DNA of 64,000 nucleotides, from assembly GCA_030141605.1 (NCBI GenBank), contig JAQGDQ010000534.1, positions 1 through 64,000 on the forward strand, in the 5' to 3' direction. Below the pieces are notes generated by a model that worked only from the letters and a program-made list of their open reading frames with translations, ran no database searches and was not told the origin of the DNA. This DNA is from Tubiluchus corallicola. Its lineage: Eukaryota; Priapulida; Priapulimorpha; Priapulimorphida; Tubiluchidae. Positions 1-12,480 of this stretch are shown here, piece by piece (position 1 is the stretch's first letter; each line of letters begins with the position of its first letter). Position numbers and translations under genes: made by a program.

Positions 1-1180
1 TGTTTAATAAATATGTCACTTTTCTCTGATTAATATGCGGATACATTAAATCCTGAGTATACATTTGTACTGTATAAATCTTTATACGAATTAAATTTAA
101 AGGAAAGATCTAGCTTTCTAAGAGGTTGGGCTTATGTCAATATTCGTGAAAAATGTTAGAAAGATTTAGTAACAAAACTGCAATAAGCGTCTCGTGTAAC
201 TAGTAAAGTCACTTTAAAGTCGCGATCACTTCGTGCTTGAGCTCTTCTATTTTCAATGTCCATTCTTCTTCCAATGACGTCATTCATCTTGAAGAAAAGT
301 AGCGCTTGTCAATCTTCACCATAATATAATAAGTATAATAAGATTTTACAAAAAAAAATTGGGTAGTTAATTTTGTAACATTTTTGCGTGAACATTAGGT
401 AAGCTGCAGAAGTTTTAGTTAGTTTAAGCAAGACGCGCTTACGGAAAGCCACGAGGCGCTCACGAAAAGTCACGAAGTCTCCCAGTTACGTCATGATGTT
501 CAAGTCAATGGCGGAGACCGCCAAGCCTGAAAATTTCTATTCAGAGGTTGTTTATTTTAACTTTATGCTTTATAGGCAGTTCTTTGCAAATTTCTTTGTC
601 ATATATTTCTAAGTTTAAGTGATAACAGTAAAATAAATCCAACATACTGAGTGTGTTCTTCTTTCCTTTAAATTTTATTCCTTGTTTAAAGGAAGGGTCA
701 AGCTTTTTGGAATTAATGCTTTGTAAATAACTTACGTACAGCATGAGGCATGGAATTAAGCTTGAATTGCGCTAAGTCGTAACACTGGACGAATAAAGCT
801 GCATTTTAAAATGGAGTGCAAGACTTCCGTGACTTAGCTCGTTATCTTAGCCCTATCTCTTTATTTCCACGTAATTAAGCTAACATTTTAACCTATAATG
901 AATATCCGTTCGTAACTTCTTGGCTTCTATCATTTGAGAGTGCGACATTCATTAAGCGTTAATCAGGCGGGCGCGCACACAGTAAAACCTGCGTGCATTC
1001 ACCAGAGAAGCTGGCTATAAAATTTGTATGGCGTGGGCTGTGCGTTATTAGTTTTATTTACATCAGAAAAGAAAGTAAGTTTGCAAAGAGATGCATTAAG
1101 TAAGTGTGCTAAAATAACGACGATATTGCACTGTTTGTATACGCAGGAACGTATTGAGTGAGATAAACGCCAAGGCCAGA
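1..1180. other. No recognised gene or repeat
   Basis: AT-rich sequence with scattered stops on both strands. I see no conserved protein segment, no convincing splice-bounded exon and no clear tandem repeat in this stretch. Confidence 0.5.
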
Positions 1181-1181
1181 T

Positions 1182-1262
1182 AGGGTGACACCATTCCTGA
1201 TTTGGACCAGAATCTCCTGAAATTTAACCATAGCAGTAGTATTGGTTAGTTAGTTAGTTAGT

Positions 1263-1314
<52 letters not shown>

Positions 1315-2831
1315 GGTGGTGGTGGTGGTGGTGGTGGTGGTGGTGGTGGTGGTGGTGGTGGTGGTGGTGGTGGTGGTGGTGTTGGTGGTGGCGGTGGCGG
1401 CGGCGGCGGCTGCGGCGGCGGCGGCGGCAGTGGTGGTGGTAGTAGTAGTAGTGGTAATAGTAGTAGTAGTAGTAGTAGTAAGTAGTAATAGTGTAGTAGT
1501 AGTAGTAGTAATAGTAGTACTAGTAATCTTTATTCTTCAAATTTCGTGTAACAACCTGTTTAAATATTACGTAACAATTTTTACGTTTTCAGAAATACAT
1601 TTGCAACATTTTTACGATTTGCTAGAAAATGCACAAAAATTGTTTACAAAGTGAGTCGTACGAAAACTGTAAAACTATCAGTGCGTTTAAAAAAGGTTTA
1701 GAATGGCATCTGCTAAAAGTTATGAGCGTATTAGCTAACAAATTTTAAAAAATACTGTGATAACCTTCAGTATATTGAAGAGTTTTAAAAGACAAGTAGA
1801 TTACATTTGTGGGACGGTCATACCTTACATGATATATGAGTTTAAAAATTTTGTTTTGGGTTATTTGTAAAGCTTCCAGATTACTTTTATAAATGAACTT
1901 CGTTTTCTTTCGGTGTTTGAGCTACTGACCAATTCGAAGAAAAAATGTATTCGCTGTCGACATTATCAATATACAGTAGTGTGTTGTGTTACTAATACTG
2001 CAGTAGTTTTTTTCAAAGACCTAATATCCAATTTTTACTTTTTGGTTATATTTATATAGCTCTTTCTCTAATTATTATTCATCTTAAACTAATAATTAAT
2101 TATAATGTTTACGGAAAATGCAACAGTGCAGCGTAGCTGGGGTTGCCACCCCGCCATAAACCGAAGTCAGCAGTCGAGCTACCTGGGGGGGGGGGGCTGT
2201 AAGCTCCCTAGTGGGGCCCAAGGTGGAGCCCCGGAAACCAAGCATTTTCTATATTTTTAAGAGTTTTATGAGGTACTTTTTTCAGAAACTAAAATCAAGA
2301 AAGTCTAACTACAAAGTCGAACAGATTCTTGATTTTGGACTCCAAAAAGTCCAAAAAATCCAATATCTTGCAAAAGGGCAAGCAGTCTCTACATCAGTTT
2401 TTGGAGTTTCTGCCGCGTCCCTATACATTTCTCACATTTTCTTGGGTCTTCGGGATTGGTTTAGCAATCAAATTATTAAGCACCTTTATGTTATGTGAAT
2501 TAAAGCTAAAGTGGATGAATATTTGATTTGCAGCTTTTGCTGCTGCAACAAAAATTGGCGAAAAATGTAGAAGGAGTGAAACGATGAAGCCATGTAACCG
2601 TTTAAACTTAATTTAACAAGTTCATTGTTACCTTAATTAACAAAGATTTTTGGCTTAATCAATTGCAAAGTTCCAATAGCATCTAAGTTGTAGTTCAGCA
2701 ATTTTCAATTAAATTTCAATGTGATGATCGAAATCAAGATTTCAGACTTTTTCAAAAATCAGACCGAAACTACGAATCTATGGCTGAATTTCAGGAGAAT
2801 CGAGACTAAATCAGGAGTGATGGCAACAACC
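1182..2831. mobile_element. DNA transposon-like unit with 45-bp inverted ends
   Basis: The left end (1182-1227) reads as an imperfect reverse complement of the right end (2786-2831). Both carry the words CCTGATTT and TCTCCTGAAATT in opposite orientation. No transposase is recognisable between them; the interior holds a GTA/GGT microsatellite and low-complexity sequence with a G10 run near 2186. The likely origin is a decayed non-autonomous element. Superfamily is not assigned because no clean target-site duplication is visible. Confidence 0.45.
1264..1530. repeat. GTA/GGT/GCG trinucleotide microsatellite
   Basis: A long run of GTA triplets passes into GGT, then GCG, then back to AGT triplets. 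It gives a spurious open frame of poly-Val/Ala. It lies inside the inverted-end element at 1182-2831. Confidence 0.95.
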
Positions 2832-4240
2832 GTAAGTGCAATATCAAATGCTATTACATTTTCTTGTTTGGGAGTTTGTTTATTTCGTTGAAACTAAATC
2901 ATAAACATAGCTAAAATTTCACTTCATACTTTTCTGTACAACGCGGCTAAAAAGTTCGCAACTCTACAGAAATTAATCTCTCTTTCCCTTTATGCCTTTT
3001 GCGAATTTCGCAACCATTTCATTGAAATAGTCCAGAAATGTCGCTTTTAGTTTGAATGGAATAACCACATGAACGTGTTTTCAGTGCAAGTATTTCGCAA
3101 ATCCTTCTGATTATAACATTGCATTGCAGGGAATTAGTCTATAGAAAGGCACAAGCCATTACTTTATGTGTGGAGCATTATAACAGTCAATGGAAATGTG
3201 TGTAAGCTTCGTGTAATTTGTGGTTATATTTACTGCCTTGTAATCTTACTTATCGTCGCTGCATTGACCGTAATTGCCCTGAGTAGCTGAAATTTTGACC
3301 TTTGCAGCTGCAGTTATCCAATAATTGTTTTACGGTGTTTAGTTGGTACATATTATTAGTCCAAGCCAAACAAATTGTTACACGCAGCCAACGAGGGGAA
3401 GGCAACGTGGCTTCATCTGCATTGAGATAACACTTTATGCACTTTGGCCAATAGGTAATATAAAGGTTACAATAGTTCTTCAAACGTTTCTGTTACGTGA
3501 ATACCCTGCATTACCTACAGCAACGGTTACGGAAGTCATGAAGAGTGCACTTTCAAAACTCTTTATACGTCTTGCAACTTCTTTCTAATTCTGAGTCAAA
3601 GATGATAACGAAGATGATAACATAATTTTTATGGGTTTATAATAATATAATAAAAATATGCTTTGTTCCAATTTATGTACACAAACTGTACTACACAAGA
3701 TACATATACATAAAACTTTTGTGTACATACAGTGGGAGAACTGATGAAAGCAATAGCGTCTACTAAATCTACTTTAAAATCTAAAATCATTAATTAATTT
3801 CTACTTAATTTTAACACTCACAAAACTCTAACATTGCAAAACAAAACAAAAAATCACATTTATACATACAAACAACAAACAATGTAACATCTACAAGTTT
3901 TAGAACTGCACAACAATTAAAACAATCAAAATTAGCACAAGGGAACTTATACAATTTTAATTAATTCCCGATTTATCAAATCCATTACTATTCTAATTTA
4001 CTGAACAATACAAACATAAACTTTACACATCATTACAACTTTAAAAACCGTTTTTTGCGTAATATATTGTGAATATTTAAATAAAAAATGTAAAATAAAA
4101 TAAAAAAATAAAAATGAAGCAGAACGAACTCAGAGAAAGAGTAAGACTGTGGTATAACTGATGCAGTTTGTCGCTGTTCTTTCATTAAATTTCTCTACTT
4201 TAACAAGTTTAGTGTTTAGCAAAAGATAACGTTGACAGTA
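2832..4240. other. No recognised gene
   Basis: Unique-looking AT-rich sequence. Short open frames around 3250-3590 on both strands overlap each other and show no recognisable family or usable splice signals. Positions 3780-4110 are strongly A-rich. Confidence 0.45.
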
Positions 4241-4242
4241 GG

Positions 4243-5035
4243 GCAAATCATTCTCTACCAAAAAGCGAATTCGAATCGAATTTGCGACTTTTGAATTCGA
4301 ATCGAACCGAATTGCAGTATTTCGAATTCGAATTGAGTTTGAAAGATCTTCGAACAAGTTTTCGAACCACTAGTAAAAAGTGATCTTGCAAAGATCATGC
4401 ATATTACTTGATTTTGCTCTGCAGTAAAATCACTGTTAGTTTGTTCAGAATTTTGCACGGAAACTGCAGCTAAATTGTGCTACAGCTAAATCTCATTTCA
4501 CCTATTGTAGACATTGAGGTATCAACATTTATTAGAGTATTCCAAACACTTCTAACTGCAGCTAACGGCGTAAGTTCTTCTACTCCTAAAGATAGATTTG
4601 GATGAAGTTGTTGAACATCTTTATTTATTTTTGCTATTCAAGTTGTTTTTGGTTTGCCAGGTGGTTTTTTGCAAGGTTTTAGGGCTTCCTTTAAAGCGAT
4701 TCTTACTGGTGCTTCATTTGATAATCTTAGAAGATGTCCTAGTCATTTTAATCTTCTGATCTGGACTTTGGACTTCCAATAAATTTCTTTCGTTCTGGTG
4801 TATAAATCTTCATTTTTGATTGTGTATATGCCATCTTATCTTTAAAACTTTCCTTAGAAGACTTCTATGAAATGCGTTAATCTGCTTTTCTTGACTAATC
4901 GTTAAACCCCAAGTATCAAACATTTGAGTGATAAAGAACGTACGTGGCTGAAGTGCTGAATGTATAATTTTAGGTTGGAATCGAATTCGAACTAAAAAAA
5001 CTCGTTTGAATCGAATTCGAACGTTCCATGCTCGT
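4243..5035. mobile_element. Composite repeat with GAATTCGAAT-rich ends
   Basis: Both ends (4263-4340 and 4975-5025) are dense in the palindromic word TTCGAATTCGAA. The right end finishes CGTTCCATGCTCGTCTCT, resembling a hAT-like terminus read inward. The middle carries a minus-strand LINE relic. It is interpreted as a decayed element interrupted by or nested with a LINE. Confidence 0.35.
4560..4925 (-). pseudogene. LINE reverse-transcriptase C-terminal relic
   Basis: Read on the minus strand, the translation resembles the C-terminal tail common to CR1/RTE-type LINE polyproteins. A TWGLT segment is followed by a histidine/arginine-rich stretch (AFHRSLLRKVLKIRW). Further on come a degenerate RT-tail and KTTWQTKNN, like the usual GRPRTTW region. 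Several stops and shifts break it, so it is a dead fragment. Confidence 0.5.
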
Positions 5036-5316
5036 CTCTAATTGACAATTCAGAACAAGAAAGTTCGCCGCGGTTCATAATCTTCACTCAGTTCTGTTAG
5101 TTTGGTGAAGTTTTGACTGGATTTCTTTTTACTCGCTGTCGTGGGACTCAGCTAGAAATTATTCCTGGGAGATAAAAAACATAGCATACATTTTCTTCGA
5201 AAGATATGAAATAATTCGTTTGGCTTGTTTACATGAATTTTTGCAGTACATTTTCTTAATTGTTACTAATAATAAGATTTTCGAATAATATTCATGAACG
5301 AAAATTGCTCAAAAAA

Positions 5317-5667
5317 GCTTAAAAGAAAACCGGATGGTTGTGTAAACATTAGTTCAGAATAAAGAATGCTCTAAAATATTGAAAACTATAATAGCTTTTT
5401 TAAATCAAAGCTTAGATTAAATAATAATTACCTCGGATAGTCAAATTTCGTTAAACTCTCAAAGCTACGCGCGGCTCAATGAATCTACTAAGACTGGTAA
5501 CGGCGCTTTTTTGTCACATGCGCGTGGCCGACAAATAGAAGGCCGTACCGTAATAATCATAATCATGACTGCAGTGTTGGTTTCTGAAGTCATATGACGT
5601 AGAGCCCACTTTCGTGACATCACGCGTTCAAGCAGTAACACTCATGCAAACGTGCTTGACGCGCAAA
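5317..5667 (+). mobile_element. TTAA-type MITE, family 1 (truncated)
   Basis: Begins with AAGAAAACCGGATGGTTGTG and matches closely, over about 350 bp, the complete copy at 46755-47293 and an inverted copy at 39932-40468. The 3' inverted terminus is missing, so this copy is truncated. Confidence 0.7.
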
Positions 5668-5951
5668 TGAAGATGTCCCTGCAGATTTTACATATAAAGA
5701 TTAACAGTCGGATCGGTTTCCTTGAAACAAACTAACCGTGAAACCGAACATCTGGCATTGCAGATACATGTTTATATTGTATGAAAAATTGTTGTTGCTG
5801 GATTAGGTGTTTTTGTGTTTACATATACAAACGAACTTGAATTGCTTGGTTTCAAAAGCAACTTTGGATGATATCTCAACGGTGGTAAAAAACTCCGCTG
5901 AGCTAATTAACGAAAAAAACTCAAGTGGTCAACCTCAAGTTTAAATGACGC

Positions 5952-6331
5952 AATAACCCTTTTCACAGTTTCGTTGTGCGCATGCGCATTTGCTGTAGGT
6001 CAAAGGTTAAGTGTACCACGGCAACGCGTCTTATCTACAACCGTCACGTGACATATGTGTAAAACAAAGCTTTCCACCGCACGAGTTAAGTAACGTCAGT
6101 TGTTTTACGTGGATTTTACTTAACTATGCAGAGTGATTTACTAGCAGGATCTTGCTTGGTAACAAGAAAAATGAATTAGGCAAGATTCTAGCTAGCTGTT
6201 AAAACTGTTACTATTACAATAGCATGAGCTGCGAGGCGTTGTCCAGTGTACACAAATGCGTTGTATTGTACACTTAACCTTTGACCTTTGCACGATCATC
6301 ACCAATCGCTGGAGCTGTGGAAATACTTATT
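5952..6331 (+). mobile_element. MITE, family 3 (TIR AATAAGCCTTTTCACAG)
   Basis: Opens with AATAACCCTTTTCACAGTTT and closes with the inverted form CTGTGGAAATACTTATT. Inside is the shared word AGGTCAAAGGTTAAGTGTAC. Further copies lie at 25419-25810, 31289-31679 and 32782-33418. No coding capacity. Confidence 0.75.
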
Positions 6332-6455
6332 AAACCGACAGCGTGTAATGCTGTCATTCAAAAGATTTAATAACAAAAACTAGTTACTGCTATCATAAAT
6401 AAGTTAGTAGAACAATACTAAGTAAGACATAAAGAATTTTTTTATAAAAACTTAC

Positions 6456-6528
6456 CATTGGATGAGATCAAGATAATAAGAGCTGATGTCACGATGCAAC
6501 AAACATTCAGTTTAACCATCTTCAACAT
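6456..6528 (-). CDS. Putative minus-strand signal-peptide exon
   Basis: On the minus strand an ATG (6528-6526) opens a frame of about 25 residues (MLKMVKLNVCCIVTSALIIL, then ISSNG). It has a short basic start, a hydrophobic core and small residues at the end: a textbook signal peptide. It stops exactly at a consensus donor, G|GTAAGT (6455 downward), leaving phase 1, the phase typical of introns after signal-peptide exons. No following exon could be recognised at lower coordinates, and the frame is also open upstream, so the start is uncertain. It could be chance; the combination of signal peptide and perfect donor is what supports it. Confidence 0.33.
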
Positions 6529-6659
6529 CTTAACTACTGTTTTTGAAATCTTATACGCAACCACCACAATGTCGCGCGTTCCCAAAACGTTTCACAAGTT
6601 TCAACACTTCTGTGTCGCGTTAGTTTTGAACCATCGGCTAGTGTTGAATTGACAAGGCA

Positions 6660-7316
6660 ATGCCCATCTAAACACGTGTTGCATACATGGCTTCATCGTT
6701 TTACTGAAGTGCTGTGACACGCAAACAAAGCTGTAATCAACGCTGGTATTGTGCGTTCTGATTTGTTGAGATGCACAATAAATTTTTTATGAAAAAAGGA
6801 AACAATCGACGAGATTTTGCATTTTTCATGAAACCCTTTTAGGTCTTCATTAGAACTGTCGAAACACTTGCGCTACGTTACTTGGCTTCTTTCTGTCTTA
6901 CAAGCGATTATTGGGAGAATAAATCAACTTCGTTTCTACTTGAGCTGCATTTCAGACACTCCTAATCTTTGGCGACGCAGCTGCCATCAAGCGGTGGTGA
7001 CACAGCTTCTTGGATCTGCATTGAAGGAAACTCCACACAAAGTGAAGCCAGGTTTAGACGATAACAGCGCCCAAACTGGCTTCTGGCATGACTTCTACAA
7101 TGCGTCGTAATGATTTGGTTTATTGTACAGGAAGTTGTTAATATCGGTGTCTGGATGGTATCACAAAGAAAAGTAACACTAACACTGAAAACCTTTATTT
7201 TTAGGCTATTCGTCACGTTTATTTGTCACAAAAAGATAATATGTCCTAATATTAGTACGAAAAAGTAGCAAAAAGTATCAAAAAGTATTAGAATTCACTA
7301 TCTCTTTTTGATATGG

Positions 7317-7351
<35 letters not shown>

Positions 7352-7750
7352 TGCGTCATTTTTATCAGATATCTTCCAAATTTTTTGTAAAATAACGTCA
7401 GTTGATCGTTTTGTCATATCCGTAATATTGTCAATAACAATTATAATATTTATTCATACTATTCATTATAATGTTTTATTTGTCACCATGTATACAAATT
7501 TGTAGATATGCAATGTAGTATTTTAATGTTTTTAATCTTGTAATTTTTAACTTAGACTAGCTGACGCAGTTGCACAGTTCTGTCTGTCACTGACTGGTTC
7601 TGCACTGATTTTTATGTATGTGTAAGTTGTTTTACTATGTACTACTGTACAATTTTTGCAGCAAAGATTTATATATATATATATATATATATAATATAAC
7701 GTCACAGGTTTCTTATCAGATAACAGATTCCGACTTGATGCAGCCAGGAG
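6660..7750. other. No recognised gene; AT microsatellites
   Basis: Contains (TA)n runs at about 7320-7350 and 7668-7693 separated by AT-rich sequence. Short overlapping open frames at 6868-7216 on opposite strands have no recognisable family. Confidence 0.5.
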
Positions 7751-7754
7751 CCAA

Positions 7755-9007
7755 GGCCGGCTCTACCATTACGGCAAACCAGACCGTTGCCTAGGCCGTC
7801 AAATTCTGAAGTGTAATTCTTTAATTTTTAAGTTCAGTGTAAGCAATAACATAGCCTATGTATAATTCGTAAGTGTAATTAAGTGAAAGAAACAATTTTT
7901 GTTATTTTCCTATCAAAATGTATGATTCATCGATGCCATCAAAAGTCTTCCAGCAGCAATCGGGTTTCACAAGTTTATGTAAGTTCATCACACGCATTAC
8001 TAACACGTTATGCTGCTTTTGCCAGCAGTTACTCTGTAAGTGCTTATAGGATGGCCATTCCGTTAAAGTTAAACAGCGTGATTTTTCATATACTACCCCA
8101 TTTTTTAAGTCCGATAAAAACTACAAATTTTAACACACTTAATACTGCAAATTTGTTTCTGATTATTAAATAATAAATTAAAAATGGTGGTGGGCGAGCC
8201 CAGCTAGCGACGATATCAGAAATTAGCGTCATTTTAAACAGCAAAATATTCCACGAGCGTGTTGCATGTGTTTGTAAAAGTGAAAATTGAAGTACAGTGC
8301 TACTGTAATATTCAGTGTTTTGTACTAAAACTAGGCAAGTTTTAAGATAAAAATTCAAATTTCAAATTTACCGCTGTGTTCACCCATGAGCTATTGAACG
8401 TATGTAGTTCGTAACAAACTAACACCTCTGAACTGAGAGGTACAGTGTCTGTTTTTGTGCAAAGCGTTTAGGAAATGCAGGCGCTAGTACCCGTCAAACT
8501 AGCAAATGGCGAAATGCATGCAACGACGAAGAACTAGAGGCGCGAACGTGAAAACGTGAAAAAGTCAAGTCGTTTTTGAAAAAAAATAGTATGCTGCCTT
8601 TCAATATTTCAAAGAGTACATTGTTTTGACCTACAGTTTAAGATTGGGCTAAAAATTCTTACAATAGCATTTATCTAACTATGGCTGATAAAGCCATAAG
8701 AATCGAAGTCAATATCAGGACAGAATACAGGAACGAACAGTAAAAATCTGGCAAGTCATGTAGAGCACAATGGGGTCATAAATTCAATTTCAAATTCTTG
8801 CTGCCCAAGCTGTAGATACGTAATTAATTATACTTTAACACATGCACAAGCCTTGGACAGAGGTACCATTACAACTTGCTCTAATATTGTACAAGAAAAT
8901 TTCAATATTGGGAACGTGGTGGCGACCGTGAGGGAGGGTTGACTGTTGAGAAGGGGAGTGCTAAAATACTTTTGCCTAGGGCGTCAAACTACCCAGACCC
9001 GCCCCTG
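7755..9007. mobile_element. hAT-like element with GGCCGGCTCTACC end, nested MITE
   Basis: The left end (AAGGCCGGCTCTACC) and right end (AGACCCGCCCCTG, preceded by GCCTAGGGCGTCAAACTACC) match the two ends of the larger element at 46616-48236. The CAGGGC(C)GGCTCT-type terminus is typical of hAT superfamily ends. The interior is interrupted by a family-2 MITE. No transposase is seen. Confidence 0.5.
8079..8650 (+). mobile_element. TTAA-type MITE, family 2 (nested)
   Basis: Shares GATTTTTCATATACTACC, the central GGGCGAGCCCA block and the closing GACCTACAGTTTAAGATTGGG with the complete copy at 24670-25282. It lies inside the hAT-like element and lacks clean ends. Confidence 0.65.
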
Positions 9008-9279
9008 AGAGTAGCGTTAAGAAAGCGTATATAAAAAGGCAGTTTACTTTTAACTACACAAATTAATGGTAGTACCAAATGAAATTCTAGTTAAGCCTAA
9101 TTGGTACATAAGTTCAAAGAACTTTGCTCGAGTTTTATGAAACCTTTACAGCCATATCAGTGCCAACATTGTTTTCGAAAACATTTTTCTGATATGCTGC
9201 GGTTACTTGTGATTTTATTATTGTCCTAATGCTGTTTAGTACTTATGGTAGTCACGAGTAGTAATGGAGGGTCTGTAGT

Positions 9280-9475
9280 CTGTGTGTCTGTCTGCCTGCC
9301 TATGTGTCTGTATGTCTGTCTGCCTGCCTATGTGTCTGTATGTCTGTCTGCCTACTTTTTCGTTCGTTTGTTTGTTGTTTGTCTTCCTGTCTGTCTGCCT
9401 GCACGGCAGCCTGCCTGCTCGTTCGTTTGTCTGTCTGCCTTTCTATCTGTCTGTCTGTCTATTTATTTATTTGAT
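9280..9475. repeat. TGTC/TGCC tetranucleotide microsatellite
   Basis: Degenerate TGTCTGCC repeats. They produce overlapping Cys/Val/Leu-rich open frames that are not genes. Confidence 0.9.
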
Positions 9476-9730
9476 AGTTTACTCAAACGTTCATCTGTTT
9501 ATCCTTCCATACGTCCACAATTCATCCTTCATTTGTTTCGTCATACATGCAGTCGAGTATTTATCTGTTTTTATATGTTTGTCTGTTCACTTATTGATTA
9601 GCTTTATATTTTATTCTGTCAAACAGTAAAATTAACGTATAAAACAGTCACGATGAAATGTATTAATTTCTCTACATCTTAAATATCTAATAGCGCACAA
9701 AATGCAATGCTAAATTCAACTTTTCACTAC

Positions 9731-9806
9731 AGTGGGACTCGAACCCAGGCCCTTCGAATCCAAGCACTTTTAGGCAGCTAGTATGCTATCCATTAATATG
9801 TCACAG
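9731..9806 (-). pseudogene. tRNA-derived sequence (Arg-like)
   Basis: Read on the minus strand, TTAATGGATAGC resembles a tRNA D-arm/A-box and GGGTTCGAGTCCCAC is a perfect B-box/T-arm. The order and spacing match a tRNA-Arg-like gene, but the variable region is too long by roughly ten bases and the anticodon and acceptor stems do not fold well. It is best read as a tRNA pseudogene or the head of a tRNA-derived SINE. Confidence 0.45.
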
Positions 9807-9809
9807 ATG

Positions 9810-11080
9810 TACATAGTCCGACCTTTTTTAGTTTATTTGACGTTTATACATATATTAAAATTGTATTAAAGAAAGAGTCAATAGACGCATGCGCACTTAC
9901 GCTAATCCTATAAGACATAAAAAGATGCACAAAAATAAAATTTATAAAAACAATTCCCTAAAATTGAATATCTCTCATTAAAAAACTCATAATAAAGTGC
10001 ACCTAGTACAGCAGATAAACAGAAATACTGTGCAGAGAAAAACTTTCCCAGAGTTTTGGGGAAAATTTCTAACACGAATAAGGAAAGTCGTAATGTTTCA
10101 TCGTAAAATTGGCCGGAAATCAGATTTGACCTTTGTCAGATCGGATCAGAGGTCAAATTCAAGATGGCAACAATTTAAATTGGCAAGCTCTTTAAGTCGT
10201 CATTATTTTGCCAACAGTAAACGTAGAATTCAACTAAGACATCTAAAATTTTTCAGAATTTAATATGCAGTCAAATGAAATAAATTTCGAAACAAAATTT
10301 CAAATCATTTTTGAGTATATGAGTTTGCATTTGGCAGAAATTCAAGATGACATCTGTGAGTCCGATTCTCAAGTGCCCAATTTTGGAAATTTATCGTTTA
10401 GTGAAAAGACTGGCATAATTTTCCACTAAAATTAGACATCCATCATTTTTTAAAAATCATTTTAACATTGTTCAAAATTCAAAATTTTATGCATTTACAA
10501 AAATTAATGAGAATTAGAGCTTTTATCTGTGACAAAAAACTTGGCCAAATTTCATGCATATTGTATTCGTAATACCAAAATTTTGGCTGTTTAGTAAATT
10601 CGTAAGAACAATGTCCGTAAACTATGTGTAAAAACATTTCTATGAACTAATTATGTGTAATGTAGACCTATATGTACCATGATGATTCCTGTACTAATCT
10701 GATCACAATTACAATGCTGTAAAGTTTTAGTGCACTTGCAACACACACTTCACCATTCTCACAATAAGTTCATGACTACCCTTCTGGGAAGGAAGTCCGT
10801 AAAGGGTGGTCCATATAATTCAGCTTATTACTATTAGTAACGTCATTTATTTTCGAACGCACATGTACAGTTAAGTTACATAAGTGGTTCAATTAAAAGA
10901 AATTAGTAGACTAGCAGTAAAACTAAAAATAAGTATTAAACACTGATAACAACAACAACAACAAAAACAACAGCAACAGCAGCACAACAACAACAACAAC
11001 AAAAACAAGCACGGATATTATTTACATACAAGAAACAAAGCAATTAATTTAATAAGACACCACATATTCTAACATTTCTC
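9810..11080. other. No recognised gene; AAC microsatellite at 10948-11005
   Basis: AT-rich sequence without a recognisable protein. A degenerate (AAC)n tract occupies 10948-11005. One open frame at 9997-10263 has no family resemblance. Confidence 0.5.
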
Positions 11081-11089
11081 TTTATTGAT

Positions 11090-12480
11090 ACTTTGTTAAA
11101 AAATTAAAATTCCTGTTTTCAATACAACTTATACAATCTTTTGCTAAGTTTATTGTCACTAGCTGAATGGAACTTAACTCACATTTTTACGAGATAATAC
11201 ATGAAAATTTCTGAATACATCTTCTAGGGTAACAATATTTTCTATAACAATTTTATGCAAGTTGAAACCCATTATTGAGTTTACGTCACATAATGTGTTA
11301 ACTGTAGAGTTGCTACTATTTTACATGCTACATAGAATTTAAGAAACCGTTTTGCACGACTGAATGGTACCAGCAATAAATGTGAGCTCTATACGACAGT
11401 TTCCATAATTTACGTATAGCAATATTCCAAACGATACCAATGAAATGTATTTTCGAACTGTTTAACCTCCAATTCTGGGAACCGTAATGTTCTAGACAAT
11501 ATGTTTGAAGTAGTTTACATTTTAAGTCAGAACAAGCAAATGAAAAGTTGGCACATATACTTTTGGCAAGGTAAATGAAATCGCCCCTTTACTAAGAATA
11601 TCAGCATCATTCGTTAAATCACATGTAATTACGTGACCTAAGTAAGCGCTTGCCTGTCCTTGTTTAGCTCCATTGGTGACAGTGAAAGCTCCCGAAGTCA
11701 CCCCGTCCCATAAAACATTCATTGTTGGATCAGTATAAAAATTTATAATCAATCGTAAGATAATAGCGGAATATTTCTATTATTTTACTATAATATTGAA
11801 GAGTTTGCAAAAATTTACTTTGTCGAAAGCCTTTGAGACATCTAAAAAAGCATGGTAAACACAATTATTATTGGTCATGTAATAAGCAACAGTTTCTTAT
11901 ATTTACACAAAATAATCCAGTCGAAAATTTTCTCAAAGAGAGAGGAGAGTGTAATATCCCTATAAATTAGCAATACTAGATAAGTCGCCTCGCTTGTCTT
12001 TTAGAATTGTACAATATTGGCAAACAGAAAATGTTCGGGACAATTACCATGGTTTACACATGCATTGAATAATAAAGTCAAATAAACACATAGCAAATCA
12101 TGTCCATTAAGGATACATTCACAGTAAAAACCATGCCTACCGTCATTTTTATTCGGTTTAAAACGTTTAGATGTGCTATGCACATCATCGACACTGAACG
12201 GGTTACTCATATTGATACGATCATTTATGAGTTTGTCTTTGGAAGTATATACAATGTTATTCATACTAATGACGTCATATTCTACACTGTTATATAAATG
12301 ATCAAATTCATCAGCAAATTTTTAACAAATCTCATCTGGTGAAGTTAAGTTTTCTACACCATATGCCACATTTTTTGCTTTTCCTTTAATTAAATCGAGT
12401 TCTTTGGAGAGATTTCTATATCTATTGATAACAATATGGTCGGCCATTTTCTCTCTGCAAACAATTACGCCTCGCATTTT
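11090..12480 (-). pseudogene. Degenerate non-LTR retrotransposon (LINE) RT region
   Basis: On the minus strand, segments occur in the order expected of a LINE polyprotein. At 12264-12001 is a pre-RT/RT N-terminal block (KPNKNDGRHGF, LTLLFNACVNHG, CPEHFL). At about 11880-11780 is the RT segment with FLDVSKAFDKVN. At 11752-11522 is VTNGAKQG fused directly to YLGHVITCDLTNDADI, which implies an internal deletion of the YADD core. At about 11430-11090 are C-terminal pieces (RKLWKLSYRAH). Frameshifts and stops separate the blocks, so it is non-functional. The clade is probably CR1/jockey-like; not resolved here. Confidence 0.75.

Noticed and set aside
1304-1654. Open frame of poly-Val/Ala
   Set aside because: It is the translation of a GGT/GCG/GTA microsatellite with no gene context.
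3250-3588. Cys-containing minus-strand frame and overlapping plus-strand frame as a possible exon
   Set aside because: The GTAAGA near the minus-strand end falls after an in-frame stop, and neither frame resembles a known family.
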